From: Rubripirellula reticaptiva
GTDB lineage: Bacteria; Planctomycetota; Planctomycetia; Pirellulales; Pirellulaceae
NCBI RefSeq assembly: GCF_007860175.1
Contig: NZ_SJPX01000002.1
Span: 124,001-188,000 of the forward strand
DNA length: 64,000 bases
Direction of reading: 5' to 3'
This document shows positions 42,561-52,534 of the stretch, in pieces. The position numbers were made by a program, and so were the translations under genes. Below the pieces are notes generated by a model. That model was not told where the DNA came from and did no database searches. It saw only the letters and a list, made by a program, of their open reading frames with translations. Within the stretch, counting starts at the first letter, position 1; each line of letters starts with the position of its first letter.

Positions 42561-44234
42561 CTAATTGTCAGCTTTGAACGTTGCTTCCACCCGTTGAGCC
42601 GGCTTTAGTTGCTCGCTGCGTTGGGGATAACCGCCGCCCACATCGACCTGCATGGTCAAATGACAACGCCAGCGTTGGTCATCAGGCTCGGGAAAATCGC
42701 TGCGAAAATGAACGCCACGCGACTCGGCTCTCGCCAATGCCGAGTCGACGATGCAGGATGCCGTTTGCAACAAGTTTTGCAATTCCCAACCTTCGACGCT
42801 GTTGAACTGGTGCGTCATCACGTAGGTGGCGAATGAACGGATCGAATCGCTAGCCTCGCGAAGCCCATCGGCTGACCGTTCGACGCCTGCCAATCGTCCC
42901 ATCAGGCTCTTAATCGATACGCGCACATCAGCAAAGTCGAACGACTCGGTGCTTTCGTGGACCGGGTGCGAAATCGGAAAAGCCTCCAATTTGCTGGATT
43001 GTTCGCCAGCAGCACGGGACGAGGCTTCGCCGACGTAGGCGCCGTAGACGAGCCCTTCAAGCAAACTATTGCTCGCCAATCGATTCGCGCCGTGCAGCCC
43101 GCTGCTGGTGACTTCGCCGGCCGCCCACAATCCGGGCAAACTGGTTCGACCTTGCCGGTCGACCGTCACGCCGCCAATTACATAGTGGGCCCCAGGTCGT
43201 ACCGGTATCCGATCCGATGTGATGTCAAGTCCGAACTTCTTGCAAGCGATTGCGATGCCTGGAAAGCGGGCCAGGACGTGTTCAGGATCGAGGTGCGACA
43301 AGTCCAAGTACACGTTGGAGTGTTTTGTTTTGTCCATTTGGCGAATGATCGATTGGCTGACCACATCACGCGGCGCAAGCTCGGCCCGATCGTCATATTC
43401 AGGCATGAAACGATGCCCGTTGGTATCAACCAAATGAGCGCCCTCACCACGGACTGCCTCAGTGATCAGCGACCGCGATGAACCGGCAATGTACAAAACC
43501 GTGGGGTGAAACTGGATGAATTCCATGTCTCGCAGTTCAACGCCGGCGCGATAGGCGATCGATGTTCCGTCGCCGGTTGCAACTGACGGATTAGTCGATT
43601 CACGATAGACCTGGCCGGCCCCTCCGGTGCAAAGAATGGTTTCTTTAGCCCACACCATTACCGGCTGTTGACCGTCTTTAAAAATCAACGCGCCTCGACA
43701 GCGCCCTTCGAAGGTCAACAGGTCCGCAGTAAAAGCGTTCTCCCAGATATCGATATTGGCTGCTTTGCGCGTCCGCTCGATCACTGCTCGCATGACTTCG
43801 GCGCCGGTGGCATCACCGCGAGCATGGACGATGCGTTCGCGACTATGTCCGCCTTCGCGTCCCAACAGAAATTCACCGTCGCGTTGGTCGAACTGAGTAC
43901 CCCAGCGAACGAGTTCCTCGATTCGCCGTGGACCTTCGCGGATCACCATGTCCACTATTTCTCGGTCACACAGATTGCCGCCAGCGGCCAGTGTGTCCGA
44001 GACATGCGATTCAAAACAGTCATCGGGATCCAAGACGCCGGCGATGCCGCCCTGCGCATAGTTGCTGTTGGATTCCCTCAGCTTGTCCTTCGTGACCACC
44101 ATTACCGACCGATGCGACTCTACCGCATTGGCCGCCCGCAGTCCGGCTAGACCACCACCAATCACCAGAACATCGGTGAATCGGTGAAGGGCACTTCGTG
44201 AATCAAAGGGAGTTAAATAGCGAGGAGTGAACAT
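42561..44234 (-). CDS. nadB: L-aspartate oxidase (NadB)
   Basis: This FAD enzyme oxidises L-aspartate to iminoaspartate, the first step of de novo NAD synthesis, which NadA then uses. The 557 residues are close to the usual family length. Visible motifs are the dinucleotide-binding VIGGGLAGLRAA near residue 24, SNYAQGGIAG, the substrate-site block EGGHSRERIVHARGDATG, and the FAD-site GLWAAGEVTSSGLHGANRLA followed by SNSLLEGLVYG. HYVIGGVTVD also fits NadB. The C-terminal helical domain is present, and a fumarate reductase partner subunit is absent, which favours NadB over SdhA/FrdA. nadA and nadC are not nearby. It probably leads the nadB-lipase-moxR group and is divergent from pssA. Confidence 0.94.
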   Translation of the reverse strand: MFTPRYLTPFDSRSALHRFTDVLVIGGGLAGLRAANAVESHRSVMVVTKDKLRESNSNYAQGGIAGVLDPDDCFESHVSDTLAAGGNLCDREIVDMVIREGPRRIEELVRWGTQFDQRDGEFLLGREGGHSRERIVHARGDATGAEVMRAVIERTRKAANIDIWENAFTADLLTFEGRCRGALIFKDGQQPVMVWAKETILCTGGAGQVYRESTNPSVATGDGTSIAYRAGVELRDMEFIQFHPTVLYIAGSSRSLITEAVRGEGAHLVDTNGHRFMPEYDDRAELAPRDVVSQSIIRQMDKTKHSNVYLDLSHLDPEHVLARFPGIAIACKKFGLDITSDRIPVRPGAHYVIGGVTVDRQGRTSLPGLWAAGEVTSSGLHGANRLASNSLLEGLVYGAYVGEASSRAAGEQSSKLEAFPISHPVHESTESFDFADVRVSIKSLMGRLAGVERSADGLREASDSIRSFATYVMTHQFNSVEGWELQNLLQTASCIVDSALARAESRGVHFRSDFPEPDDQRWRCHLTMQVDVGGGYPQRSEQLKPAQRVEATFKADN

Positions 44235-44533
44235 TCAGACGTCTTTCTCAAGTTTTCTGCGAGCATATCGGCCACCGGAATCACCCCCGTGTATCGACAG
44301 CTCTCCTTTATACCGGATAGGCTTGTCCGCCATGAGTACGCGTTGCCGTCGCGATCGCGTCCTAGCATCGCACCAGCTTTCGCCCCACCACCGGCAGCAA
44401 GTCATCGGCAGGTTGGGGCACCCGACTAGCCGAGCCAAGCGACTATTTTCGATCAAAATGCGAAGCTCGGAGAAGCGGACAAGAAAAAAAGGCTCTCTGA
44501 TATTCCCCCCATCGATCGCCTAGGTAGAAGACT
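44235..44533. other. Divergent nadB / pssA intergenic region
   Basis: This 299-bp stretch between the divergent starts of nadB and pssA must hold both promoters. I found no convincing -35/-10 pair, no riboswitch-like fold and no small gene. A GTAGAAG stretch just before 44534 serves as a plausible ribosome-binding site for pssA. Confidence 0.4.
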
Positions 44534-45544
44534 ATGCTGAAGGCGATCCGATCGACGAACCCTTACGTGACGTACCACTTGATGAGCGAAATGAAGCGCG
44601 GACTGCATCTGTCAACCGAATCTAGGGATTTGGACGAAGATGATATGCTGGATGATGACGGCAACCTCCGCCGAGAACCGCCGATTCCAAACGGCGGATC
44701 GAAAAGAAAACGCCGCCGCAAGCTAACTCTCGCCGTCCTGCCAACCGCACTAACGCTGGGCAACGGTGTTTGTGGCCTGGCCGCGATCGCAGTTGCGATG
44801 AGCGAGACCCTTGCCTGGAGCAACGAAAAACAACTACTTGTTGCTGGGATCCTGATCTTTGGTGGGATGGTATTTGACGCGCTTGATGGATCAGCGGCCC
44901 GGATGACGGGCCAGGAGAGCCGATTTGGTGCGGAACTGGACAGCCTTTGCGATGCAATCACCTTTGGTGCGGCGCCGGCCGTTTTGGTGTGGCGATACAA
45001 CGATGGGGTCTATTTGCCGTTGAAATTGACCTGGGCGATCGGGACTCTGTTTGCCCTTTGCGTGCTGATCCGATTGGCCAGATTTAATACGGAAACAGGC
45101 GAAGACGACCCTCACGAAGGCTTCGAAGGACTGCCCAGCCCGGCCGCCGCGGGAACATTGGCTGCGTTCGCAATCGCGATGCCAGAATTGGCCGAGTATG
45201 CCGAACCAGGCGTCTATGCCGAAAAAATCCAATGGATGGCCGAAAAAACGTTAGTTCTGTCGCACTATCTGATACCAGGACTGGCACTCGCCCTGGCCTA
45301 TCTGATGGTTTCGCGATTCCAATACCCGCATGTTTTTCAACAATTGCTGCGCGGTCGTCGCGCTCCCAATCAAATCGGGCAGGGGCTGTTCGTGGTCATC
45401 GGTGCGATCGTTTTGCATTGGCTGGCTCTGCCAATTGCATTTTGCTACTTTGCCTTCGGGTCTCCCCTGCGAGCTTTACTAGCCAAGTATCGCGATCGAA
45501 AACAAACGACGCCGCCACAATCCAGCGAATCCCCCCAGACCTAG
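44534..45544 (+). CDS. pssA: CDP-diacylglycerol--serine O-phosphatidyltransferase
   Basis: This 336-residue integral membrane enzyme transfers the phosphatidyl group of CDP-diacylglycerol to L-serine, giving phosphatidylserine. The exact CDP-alcohol phosphatidyltransferase signature DG-x2-AR-x8-G-x3-D-x3-D is present (Asp118 to Asp140). It sits in a hydrophobic protein with about six to eight membrane segments, including LPTALTLGNGVCGLAAIAVAM, which is typical of the PssA branch, as is 'FEGLPSPAAAG'. An N-terminal extension of about 60 residues is acidic and then basic (SKRKRRRK) and is likely cytoplasmic. The start ATG at 44534 has GTAGAAG upstream; an internal ATG at residue 17 is an alternative. 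A PmtA-like methyltransferase follows on the same strand. Confidence 0.92.
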   Translation: MLKAIRSTNPYVTYHLMSEMKRGLHLSTESRDLDEDDMLDDDGNLRREPPIPNGGSKRKRRRKLTLAVLPTALTLGNGVCGLAAIAVAMSETLAWSNEKQLLVAGILIFGGMVFDALDGSAARMTGQESRFGAELDSLCDAITFGAAPAVLVWRYNDGVYLPLKLTWAIGTLFALCVLIRLARFNTETGEDDPHEGFEGLPSPAAAGTLAAFAIAMPELAEYAEPGVYAEKIQWMAEKTLVLSHYLIPGLALALAYLMVSRFQYPHVFQQLLRGRRAPNQIGQGLFVVIGAIVLHWLALPIAFCYFAFGSPLRALLAKYRDRKQTTPPQSSESPQT

Positions 45545-45938
45545 CCACGGCCCGGCATAAAATCCAGCCCCGGCCGACTGCAACCGAGTAGAGAACTTGG
45601 CCGAGAAATCTCAACCAGGGCCAGATCTGACAATCCTGATTTATGGAAATAGGGTCACCAACGAACACAAGTTGGCTCTTCTTTTGCTAAATTCGTAGTC
45701 GTCAAAGGGTCGCATTTGTCTCTGAGCTGTAATAAACCGTTCGAAATCAGCCACGTCGCATGCGGTGGCATGGGCGCAACCCCCTGTTATTCGATATTTA
45801 TGGAGGTGCGAAGATTAGGACCGCGGGGACGAAGGATGTTTGTTGGGCATGTCCAACCATAACGTTACTGAATTTGCGATGTCCGTTCCCCATTCTTTGC
45901 CATCCCGATCGTTCGATGTCGCTGAAGGTATTTCATAA
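45545..45938. other. Intergenic region between pssA and the methyltransferase
   Basis: I see no gene, tRNA or clear intrinsic terminator in these 394 bases. The stretch probably holds the 3' end of the pssA transcript and the promoter of the methyltransferase. GAAGGT lies about eleven bases before the ATG at 45939. A GTTCGAAATC string near 45746 resembles a tRNA T-loop, but no flanking stems pair. Confidence 0.4.
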
Positions 45939-46619
45939 ATGCACCGAGTTCCGACCCGCGAAAAGAAAACGCCTCAGCCGCATAGCAGTCCCTTTTACAA
46001 CCACCTCGTTCCTGCCTACCAAGCACTTTGGCCGGCCGTAGCGAAGCGTCGTATCACGGCCGCGATCAAGGCGATGAATTTCCCCGCCAATTCCAAGGTG
46101 CTAGAAGTTGGCGTTGGAACCGGCATGTCGCTGGAAAGCTATCCGACCAATATTTCAGTGACTGGCGTCGACCTGTCTGAAGCGATGCTGGCCGAAGCCG
46201 ATCAGCTTATCGACGAGAACCAATGGCATCACATCAATGTCAGGCCCATGAACGCAGAAGAACTGACATTCGATGACTCTTCGTTCGATATCGTGACCTC
46301 GTTCCACACGATCAGCGTTGTCTCTCAGCCCCAACGGATGATGGCTGAGATCGTTCGTGTCTGCAAACCAGGCGGACGCATCCTGATGATCAATCACTTC
46401 CGCAGCGACAATCCCTTGATCGCTCGCGTTGTGGATTCAGCGGGCAATATCACGAAACGGCTTGGATGGCGGACGGACATCGAACTCGACGAAGTGGTTC
46501 GCGAGTTGCCGCTACGTCTGGATAGTCGCTACAAACCCAATCCGCTATCACTGTTCACCGTGATGGAAGCCACATGCAAGCCCGAACAGATCGCCGCCGC
46601 TGAACCGGCATCGGTCTAA
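45939..46619 (+). CDS. Class I SAM-dependent methyltransferase, PmtA-like
   Basis: This 226-residue Rossmann-fold methyltransferase has the glycine-rich motif I VLEVGVGTGMSL (residues 54-65), motif II VTGVDLSEAML (74-84), and a post-motif 'SFDIVTSFHTISVV' strand. A 'PGGRILMINH' strand follows. The order 'FYNHLVPAYQALWPAV...VLEVGVGTG...YP...VTGVDLS' closely resembles the Rhodobacter-type phosphatidylethanolamine N-methyltransferase (PmtA) branch and related UbiE/COQ5-like enzymes. Position downstream of pssA supports a phospholipid head-group role, but a phosphatidylserine decarboxylase is not in the window, and small-molecule or quinone methylation cannot be excluded. It is soluble, with no membrane segment. 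Confidence 0.85.
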   Translation: MHRVPTREKKTPQPHSSPFYNHLVPAYQALWPAVAKRRITAAIKAMNFPANSKVLEVGVGTGMSLESYPTNISVTGVDLSEAMLAEADQLIDENQWHHINVRPMNAEELTFDDSSFDIVTSFHTISVVSQPQRMMAEIVRVCKPGGRILMINHFRSDNPLIARVVDSAGNITKRLGWRTDIELDEVVRELPLRLDSRYKPNPLSLFTVMEATCKPEQIAAAEPASV

Positions 46620-46682
46620 AACCGCTTGATATTGCACAACCCGGCACTCGCTGACAAAGACAACAGCTAAAGTCGGTGCAGG

Positions 46683-47117
46683 TTGGGCATCCATGCTGAT
46701 CGAGCGTGCGCTGCGAACGTCGCTCCCGTCTTTGATCATCGCTACCGAAAACCCAAGAACAGGACGGCCGAAGAATGGCCTTTTGGCCAGTTCCTGGTTT
46801 GTGTCTTGGCAATGCCGAGCCTTCGGTTCGAGATCAACAAGGAAGGAAAGCTGGATGATCACCAGCAACCACGCCGTCATCTTGGCGACCAAAATCGCAA
46901 ATTCGAAATCTTCGCTGATGGTCGCATCGTCTCGGTCACCGAACTCGAATTCGCAATCGACGACACTGACTCGAGCGCCAACGCAATGTTCTTTGTCATG
47001 GTGAAGGGCTTGGCCGACGAACAAGCCGGACCTGTCGAAGTCTTCGTCAAAGTCGTCGTCGACGGAAAGTCGATCGGAAAGCGACCCATTTCAGCTTTGC
47101 TCGAAAACGTCAGCTAG
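46683..47117 (+). CDS. Small hypothetical protein (start uncertain)
   Basis: I do not recognise this protein. The frame from a TTG at 46683 (preceded by a GGTGCAGG stretch) gives 144 residues. The part after the in-frame ATG at 46812 looks most protein-like: charged alternating strands such as KFEIFADGRIVSVTELEFAI and PVEVFVKVVVDGKSIGKRPI suggest a small beta-rich soluble domain. The first 40 residues look less natural, so the true start may be 46812 (102 residues) or there may be an upstream frameshift. It converges on the TPR gene with 22 bp between the stops. An antisense 158-codon frame overlaps it and looks like a shadow. Confidence 0.5.
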   Translation: MGIHADRACAANVAPVFDHRYRKPKNRTAEEWPFGQFLVCVLAMPSLRFEINKEGKLDDHQQPRRHLGDQNRKFEIFADGRIVSVTELEFAIDDTDSSANAMFFVMVKGLADEQAGPVEVFVKVVVDGKSIGKRPISALLENVS

Positions 47118-47139
47118 GACACGCCCTGCCGACGGCAAG

Positions 47140-47937
47140 TTACTTCGCAGACTTCATTCGCTCGGAGAGTAGATCCGCGTACACTCGACCGACGTCGCCC
47201 ATGTAGTGACGCGGGGCGTCGGCCGAAGCAGCCTTCATCCGCTCTATCGCTTCGTCCCTATCGCCCAGCGCATCGGCGTATAGGCCCAAGTACAACTCGC
47301 CGTAGAACTTCGCGTCTTCCGCGGCCCCCGACTCGGGCGCTCGCTTGACGACCCAGTTGATCCGATCCCGAACACTTTTGGTGTTGCCGCTGGACAGCAT
47401 TTCCAAAACTTCGTTCATCGGTTCACGGCCATCCCCAGGCGCTGGCAACAACATCTGCCTCGCCTTTTCAGGCGAATCCGCCTTGGCGACACAGACGAAA
47501 TGCCAGGCCGCATTTTCGACATCGTGTGGATTGACAGCGCGGTGCTTGGCGAACTGCTCAGCCGCCGCTTGGTACTTTCCGACAAAATACAGAGCGATCC
47601 CACGCTGCCACAGATAGGGCATTTGCGTCGGCACTTTTTCGATAAACCGATCAAACTGCACCACAGCCTGGTCAGGCTTGCCGGATCGCAAGTAAACGTC
47701 GCCAGCCTCGACCATCGCTTGAACGTTGTCGCCGTAATCAGCGACCATCGCGTCCGCGGCCTTGATTGCCGCATCACGATCACCACGCCGAAGCGATTCA
47801 CTCGCATCTCTTCGCAGCGATGAAAGCGTTGCCGATTGCATCGCTGCAGGCTCTGTCGCAAGCAACCGTCTACTTTCTTGGTAAACCAGATTTATCGAGA
47901 GGAGAAAAAGTCCGGCTAGCAACAAAGATCGCATCAT
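47140..47937 (-). CDS. Exported TPR protein, last gene of the terpene-cyclase operon
   Basis: This 265-residue protein opens with a hydrophobic signal or anchor segment (MMRSLLLAGLFLLSINLVY). Helical tetratricopeptide-like repeats follow, such as 'AMVEAGDVYLRSGKPDQAVVQFDRFIE' and 'YLWQRGIALYFVGKYQAAAEQF', in the manner of NlpI-type proteins. There is no lipobox cysteine after the hydrophobic stretch, so a membrane anchor or cleaved signal is more likely than a lipoprotein. The frame is open to a GTG at 47946, which overlaps the upstream stop as GTGA. The ATG at 47937 is preferred because AGGTGA lies five bases before it. Partner unknown; the context suggests a scaffold or periplasmic role linked to the operon's product. 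Confidence 0.8.
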   Translation of the reverse strand: MMRSLLLAGLFLLSINLVYQESRRLLATEPAAMQSATLSSLRRDASESLRRGDRDAAIKAADAMVADYGDNVQAMVEAGDVYLRSGKPDQAVVQFDRFIEKVPTQMPYLWQRGIALYFVGKYQAAAEQFAKHRAVNPHDVENAAWHFVCVAKADSPEKARQMLLPAPGDGREPMNEVLEMLSSGNTKSVRDRINWVVKRAPESGAAEDAKFYGELYLGLYADALGDRDEAIERMKAASADAPRHYMGDVGRVYADLLSERMKSAK

Positions 47938-47942
47938 CAAGA

Positions 47943-47948
47943 TCACCT
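47943..47948 (-). promoter_or_regulatory. Shine-Dalgarno AGGTGA overlapping the upstream stop codon
   Basis: The minus-strand AGGTGA contains the TGA of the chorismate-lyase-like gene and stands five bases from the ATG at 47937. This arrangement favours translational coupling of the TPR gene to the gene before it and decides the start in favour of 47937. Confidence 0.6.
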
Positions 47949-48509
47949 GACCGACGTGTTTGCAACAATCTCGAGAAGTTCGATTGCGGGGACCGAATCA
48001 CAGTAAATCAGCGCTGTTCGGCCGTACAGAACATCACCAACTTGGCAGTGCATCAACTGGGCGAGAGATGGTCCTGCGTGAACTTTCCAGAGCCCACACA
48101 ACTGAACTTCACGCAGCACATTGTGCTCGATCAAGACTCGTCCCAAGGGCGTTTTCTGGCTCTCGATCCGCCGCCAAACTTCGTCCGCAAGCGCGGTCGT
48201 GTCCAATCGAACAATCCCGAACTGAACGACTTCGCCGGACTCGGTTCCCGTCAATGTGATCTCGCGGTTGTACCAATTTCCGTTCCGCGAAAAGCGATGC
48301 ACTTGAACATCGACAGGTTGGTTCCAATGCGATTCGACCGTCACCGTCATGTGGGCGTTATGGTCAAGCAATTTATCGTACGGTGATGGCGCAGAGTCGA
48401 TTTTTTCGAACACACCAAGATCCGCATGATCGGCCGGTGGGCCGTAAAACTGATCGATCAGTTCGCGTATTTCGACGCGGGCATCACCCGACGATGTAGC
48501 TCGATTCAT
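47943..48509 (-). CDS. Chorismate lyase-like (UbiC/DUF98-type) protein
   Basis: About 188 residues. The order of motifs fits the chorismate pyruvate-lyase fold: 'KLLDHNAHMTVTVE' (the 'LL.d..sMT..lE' start), 'NWYNREITLTG' (the 'YWLREILL' strand of E. coli UbiC), 'KTPLGRVLIEHNVLRE' (the very typical 'KTPLGRYLF'), then 'GRTALIYCDSVPAIELLEI' near the C-terminus where UbiC-type enzymes carry a functional Glu. Known members convert chorismate to 4-hydroxybenzoate plus pyruvate, so this could supply an aromatic ring; substrate specificity is inferred. There is no signal peptide. The frame also permits a TTG at 48524; the ATG at 48509 is preferred. It lies 31 bp after the prenyl synthase gene and is followed at once by the TPR gene. 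Confidence 0.75.
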   Translation of the reverse strand: MNRATSSGDARVEIRELIDQFYGPPADHADLGVFEKIDSAPSPYDKLLDHNAHMTVTVESHWNQPVDVQVHRFSRNGNWYNREITLTGTESGEVVQFGIVRLDTTALADEVWRRIESQKTPLGRVLIEHNVLREVQLCGLWKVHAGPSLAQLMHCQVGDVLYGRTALIYCDSVPAIELLEIVANTSVR

Positions 48510-48540
48510 TGCATAGCTCGTCAATTTCAGCAGTTGAATT

Positions 48541-50382
48541 TCAGCGATTCAGCGGTGCGATCGCACCCAGCTTTACGACGGTGGGCGATGGCATCTCGGG
48601 ACGTTCCAAGACGGTGTCGACCAAAAAGTAAAACAGCCGACGCAGTTCTTCGACGTCCAGTTCATCCGCTACCTGCTCGGCACGAGCTTGGTGTTTATCG
48701 ACCAGTGCAAATGCGGTTTCGAACACGTTCGCCTTGTCGTACAAACGACGAACTGCCGCCAATCGATGGTCGTCGCCAAGTTTGCACTGCGGGTCAGCCA
48801 GCGACAACAGTTCGTCTTGGCCGGCTTCGTCGAGCGCTGCAAGCGCCAATGCCCACAACAGCGTCGGACGACCGCCAAACACGTCACCGCCAGCGGACAT
48901 TTTGTTGCTGTCGTCGCCAATCCAGTCACCCAAATCGTTCAAAATTTGAAACGCAACACCCATATTGCGACTGAACGTGCGAATCGCTTCGCGATAGGGT
49001 TCGGCGTCGCCCGCTAAACGAATTCCGCTTGTCAGAGCCGCTTCGAAAGCCGGTGACGTTTTAAGCGAGTAAACCTTTAACGCATCCAGCGGCGTCAGAC
49101 GACGATCGCGAGCGTCTCGCCACAACAATTCGGCACCTTGTCCTTCAGACAATCGCAAGTGCGCCGCCGCCAACGAATCGACCAGATCGGCACGCACCTC
49201 GGCATCAACCGGGTCATCCGGATCAGGGCGGCTTAGCAATCGATACCCTAGACCGATCAAGTAGTCGCCGATATTGATGGCCGTCGGTAATCCGAATCGA
49301 CGATGCACCGCTAGCTGGCCGTACCGGTACGCATCGTCATCTTCGATGTCGTCGTGAACCAGACTCGCCTTATGGAAAGTCTCGATGCTCATCGCTGCAC
49401 GTCGCACCGATGGCGGAATGCCCGCAATCGCTTCACTCGCCTCCGGGCCGGTCGCGTGGCCACCGGTCATCGCATCGTAAGCCGCCAAAGTAATGAAGGG
49501 CCGCGAGTGCTTGCCGCCTCGTGCTAAAAAGTCATAAGCAATGTGCTCGGTCGCCGCGATCGCGTCCATAGATTCGATCGACTCAAGCGTTACTGCTTCG
49601 TCGCTAACCGGTGCTTGGCTGCGAATTCGCGGAGCCAACTTGTCCATCGATTCGCTGGTAAACAATTCGCCCGCGGCACGCATCAAGTGAACGTAACTGC
49701 GAGTCGCCTGAGTGGCTGGTTTGTACGGCGTTCGGATCATCTGATCGACCCACGCCTCATCAACCTTGGTGTTTCGGCAATCACTGCTAAGCAGCGGCAC
49801 GGCCATGCAGGGGATCCCCGCCAACAGGACCTTGTCGATCGCTTTCTCAAGCACGTTCAAACAGGCCACCCCCACGACCGCATCGACGTAACCGCCGATG
49901 ATGATCTTCATCACCACGGGTGAACCTTCGGCGACCAAAACGCGGTAGCCCATTTCTTCGGCCAAGCCACGGAAATCGGCGATGCTGCAAGCACCGCATT
50001 CCTTACAGTTCATGCCGAACTGATCGTATTCGGCGGGGCATCCTTCGGCGTGCTTCAAACAGTGCGGCAACAGAAACAATCGTCGTTCGGGCGGAACCGC
50101 GGCCAACGAGTCTTTCCAAAACGAACTGCTTAGCATCACCATCAACCAGCCCAGATAGCCCTCGGGCAAATCCGCCTCGGCAATCATTTGGCGAGCGACT
50201 TTCTCCATGTCGTCCTTGGTCATCGGAACGCTATGGTCCAGCTTCGCCGCGACCTCATCACACCGAGCGCGCAGACTCTCACGCAGCTCAAGCGTTTCGG
50301 GAACGTCCTTCAAGTGGCTGGTTTTGCGACGGCCCGGACGTGTGGACTCGGTGGCTTCAGCGGTACTTAGATCGGTCGACAA
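48541..50382 (-). CDS. DUF116-polyprenyl (isoprenyl diphosphate) synthase fusion
   Basis: This 613-residue two-part protein begins with a DUF116-like domain (about 60-235): LLPHCLKHAEGCPA, then C-x2-C-x2-C (CKECGAC) and VVGVACLNVLEKA, which suggests a metal- or cluster-binding cysteine site. An all-helical trans-prenyltransferase domain follows (about 260-590). It has GGKHSRPFI for pyrophosphate binding, the first Asp-rich motif LVHDDIEDDD, 'YSLKTSPAFEAAL' and the second motif region FQILNDLGDWIGD. In the second motif the usual leading Asp is Asn (NDLGD instead of DDxxD). The enzyme should condense IPP with an allylic diphosphate; chain length is unknown. Translation starts at TTG 50382, supported by GAGGT six bases upstream; no early ATG exists. 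It lies 67 bp after the cyclase gene. Confidence 0.88.
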   Translation of the reverse strand: MSTDLSTAEATESTRPGRRKTSHLKDVPETLELRESLRARCDEVAAKLDHSVPMTKDDMEKVARQMIAEADLPEGYLGWLMVMLSSSFWKDSLAAVPPERRLFLLPHCLKHAEGCPAEYDQFGMNCKECGACSIADFRGLAEEMGYRVLVAEGSPVVMKIIIGGYVDAVVGVACLNVLEKAIDKVLLAGIPCMAVPLLSSDCRNTKVDEAWVDQMIRTPYKPATQATRSYVHLMRAAGELFTSESMDKLAPRIRSQAPVSDEAVTLESIESMDAIAATEHIAYDFLARGGKHSRPFITLAAYDAMTGGHATGPEASEAIAGIPPSVRRAAMSIETFHKASLVHDDIEDDDAYRYGQLAVHRRFGLPTAINIGDYLIGLGYRLLSRPDPDDPVDAEVRADLVDSLAAAHLRLSEGQGAELLWRDARDRRLTPLDALKVYSLKTSPAFEAALTSGIRLAGDAEPYREAIRTFSRNMGVAFQILNDLGDWIGDDSNKMSAGGDVFGGRPTLLWALALAALDEAGQDELLSLADPQCKLGDDHRLAAVRRLYDKANVFETAFALVDKHQARAEQVADELDVEELRRLFYFLVDTVLERPEMPSPTVVKLGAIAPLNR

Positions 50383-50388
50383 TCGTCT

Positions 50389-50393
50389 ACCTC
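50389..50393 (-). promoter_or_regulatory. Shine-Dalgarno GAGGT deciding a TTG start
   Basis: A strong GAGGT lies six bases upstream of the TTG at 50382 (minus strand). As no ATG occurs before the DUF116 domain, this site fixes the start of the fusion protein. Confidence 0.7.
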
Positions 50394-50449
50394 GGTGTCA
50401 CATGGGGTGGGAAGGGACGCACCGACAGCGAACTGTCGCGAGAGTCGAC

Positions 50450-52405
<1,956 letters not shown>

Positions 52406-52534
52406 CCGGCCACGCTGCTGCTGAGTCGAATCGCATCGTAATTAGTTGATTTGTGCATGCCGCGATTGTATCGTCAGCCCTGCATTCCCAAAGCCACCAT
52501 CCCGACCGCCGCACCAAATCCCACCGATAACCTC

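Noticed and set aside
45740-45800. Possible tRNA suggested by GTTCGAAATC
   Set aside because: No acceptor, anticodon or T stems pair around it.
46548-47024. 158-codon minus-strand frame opposite the small hypothetical gene
   Set aside because: Overlaps the end of the methyltransferase gene antisense and has no recognisable content; the plus-strand frame has more natural composition.
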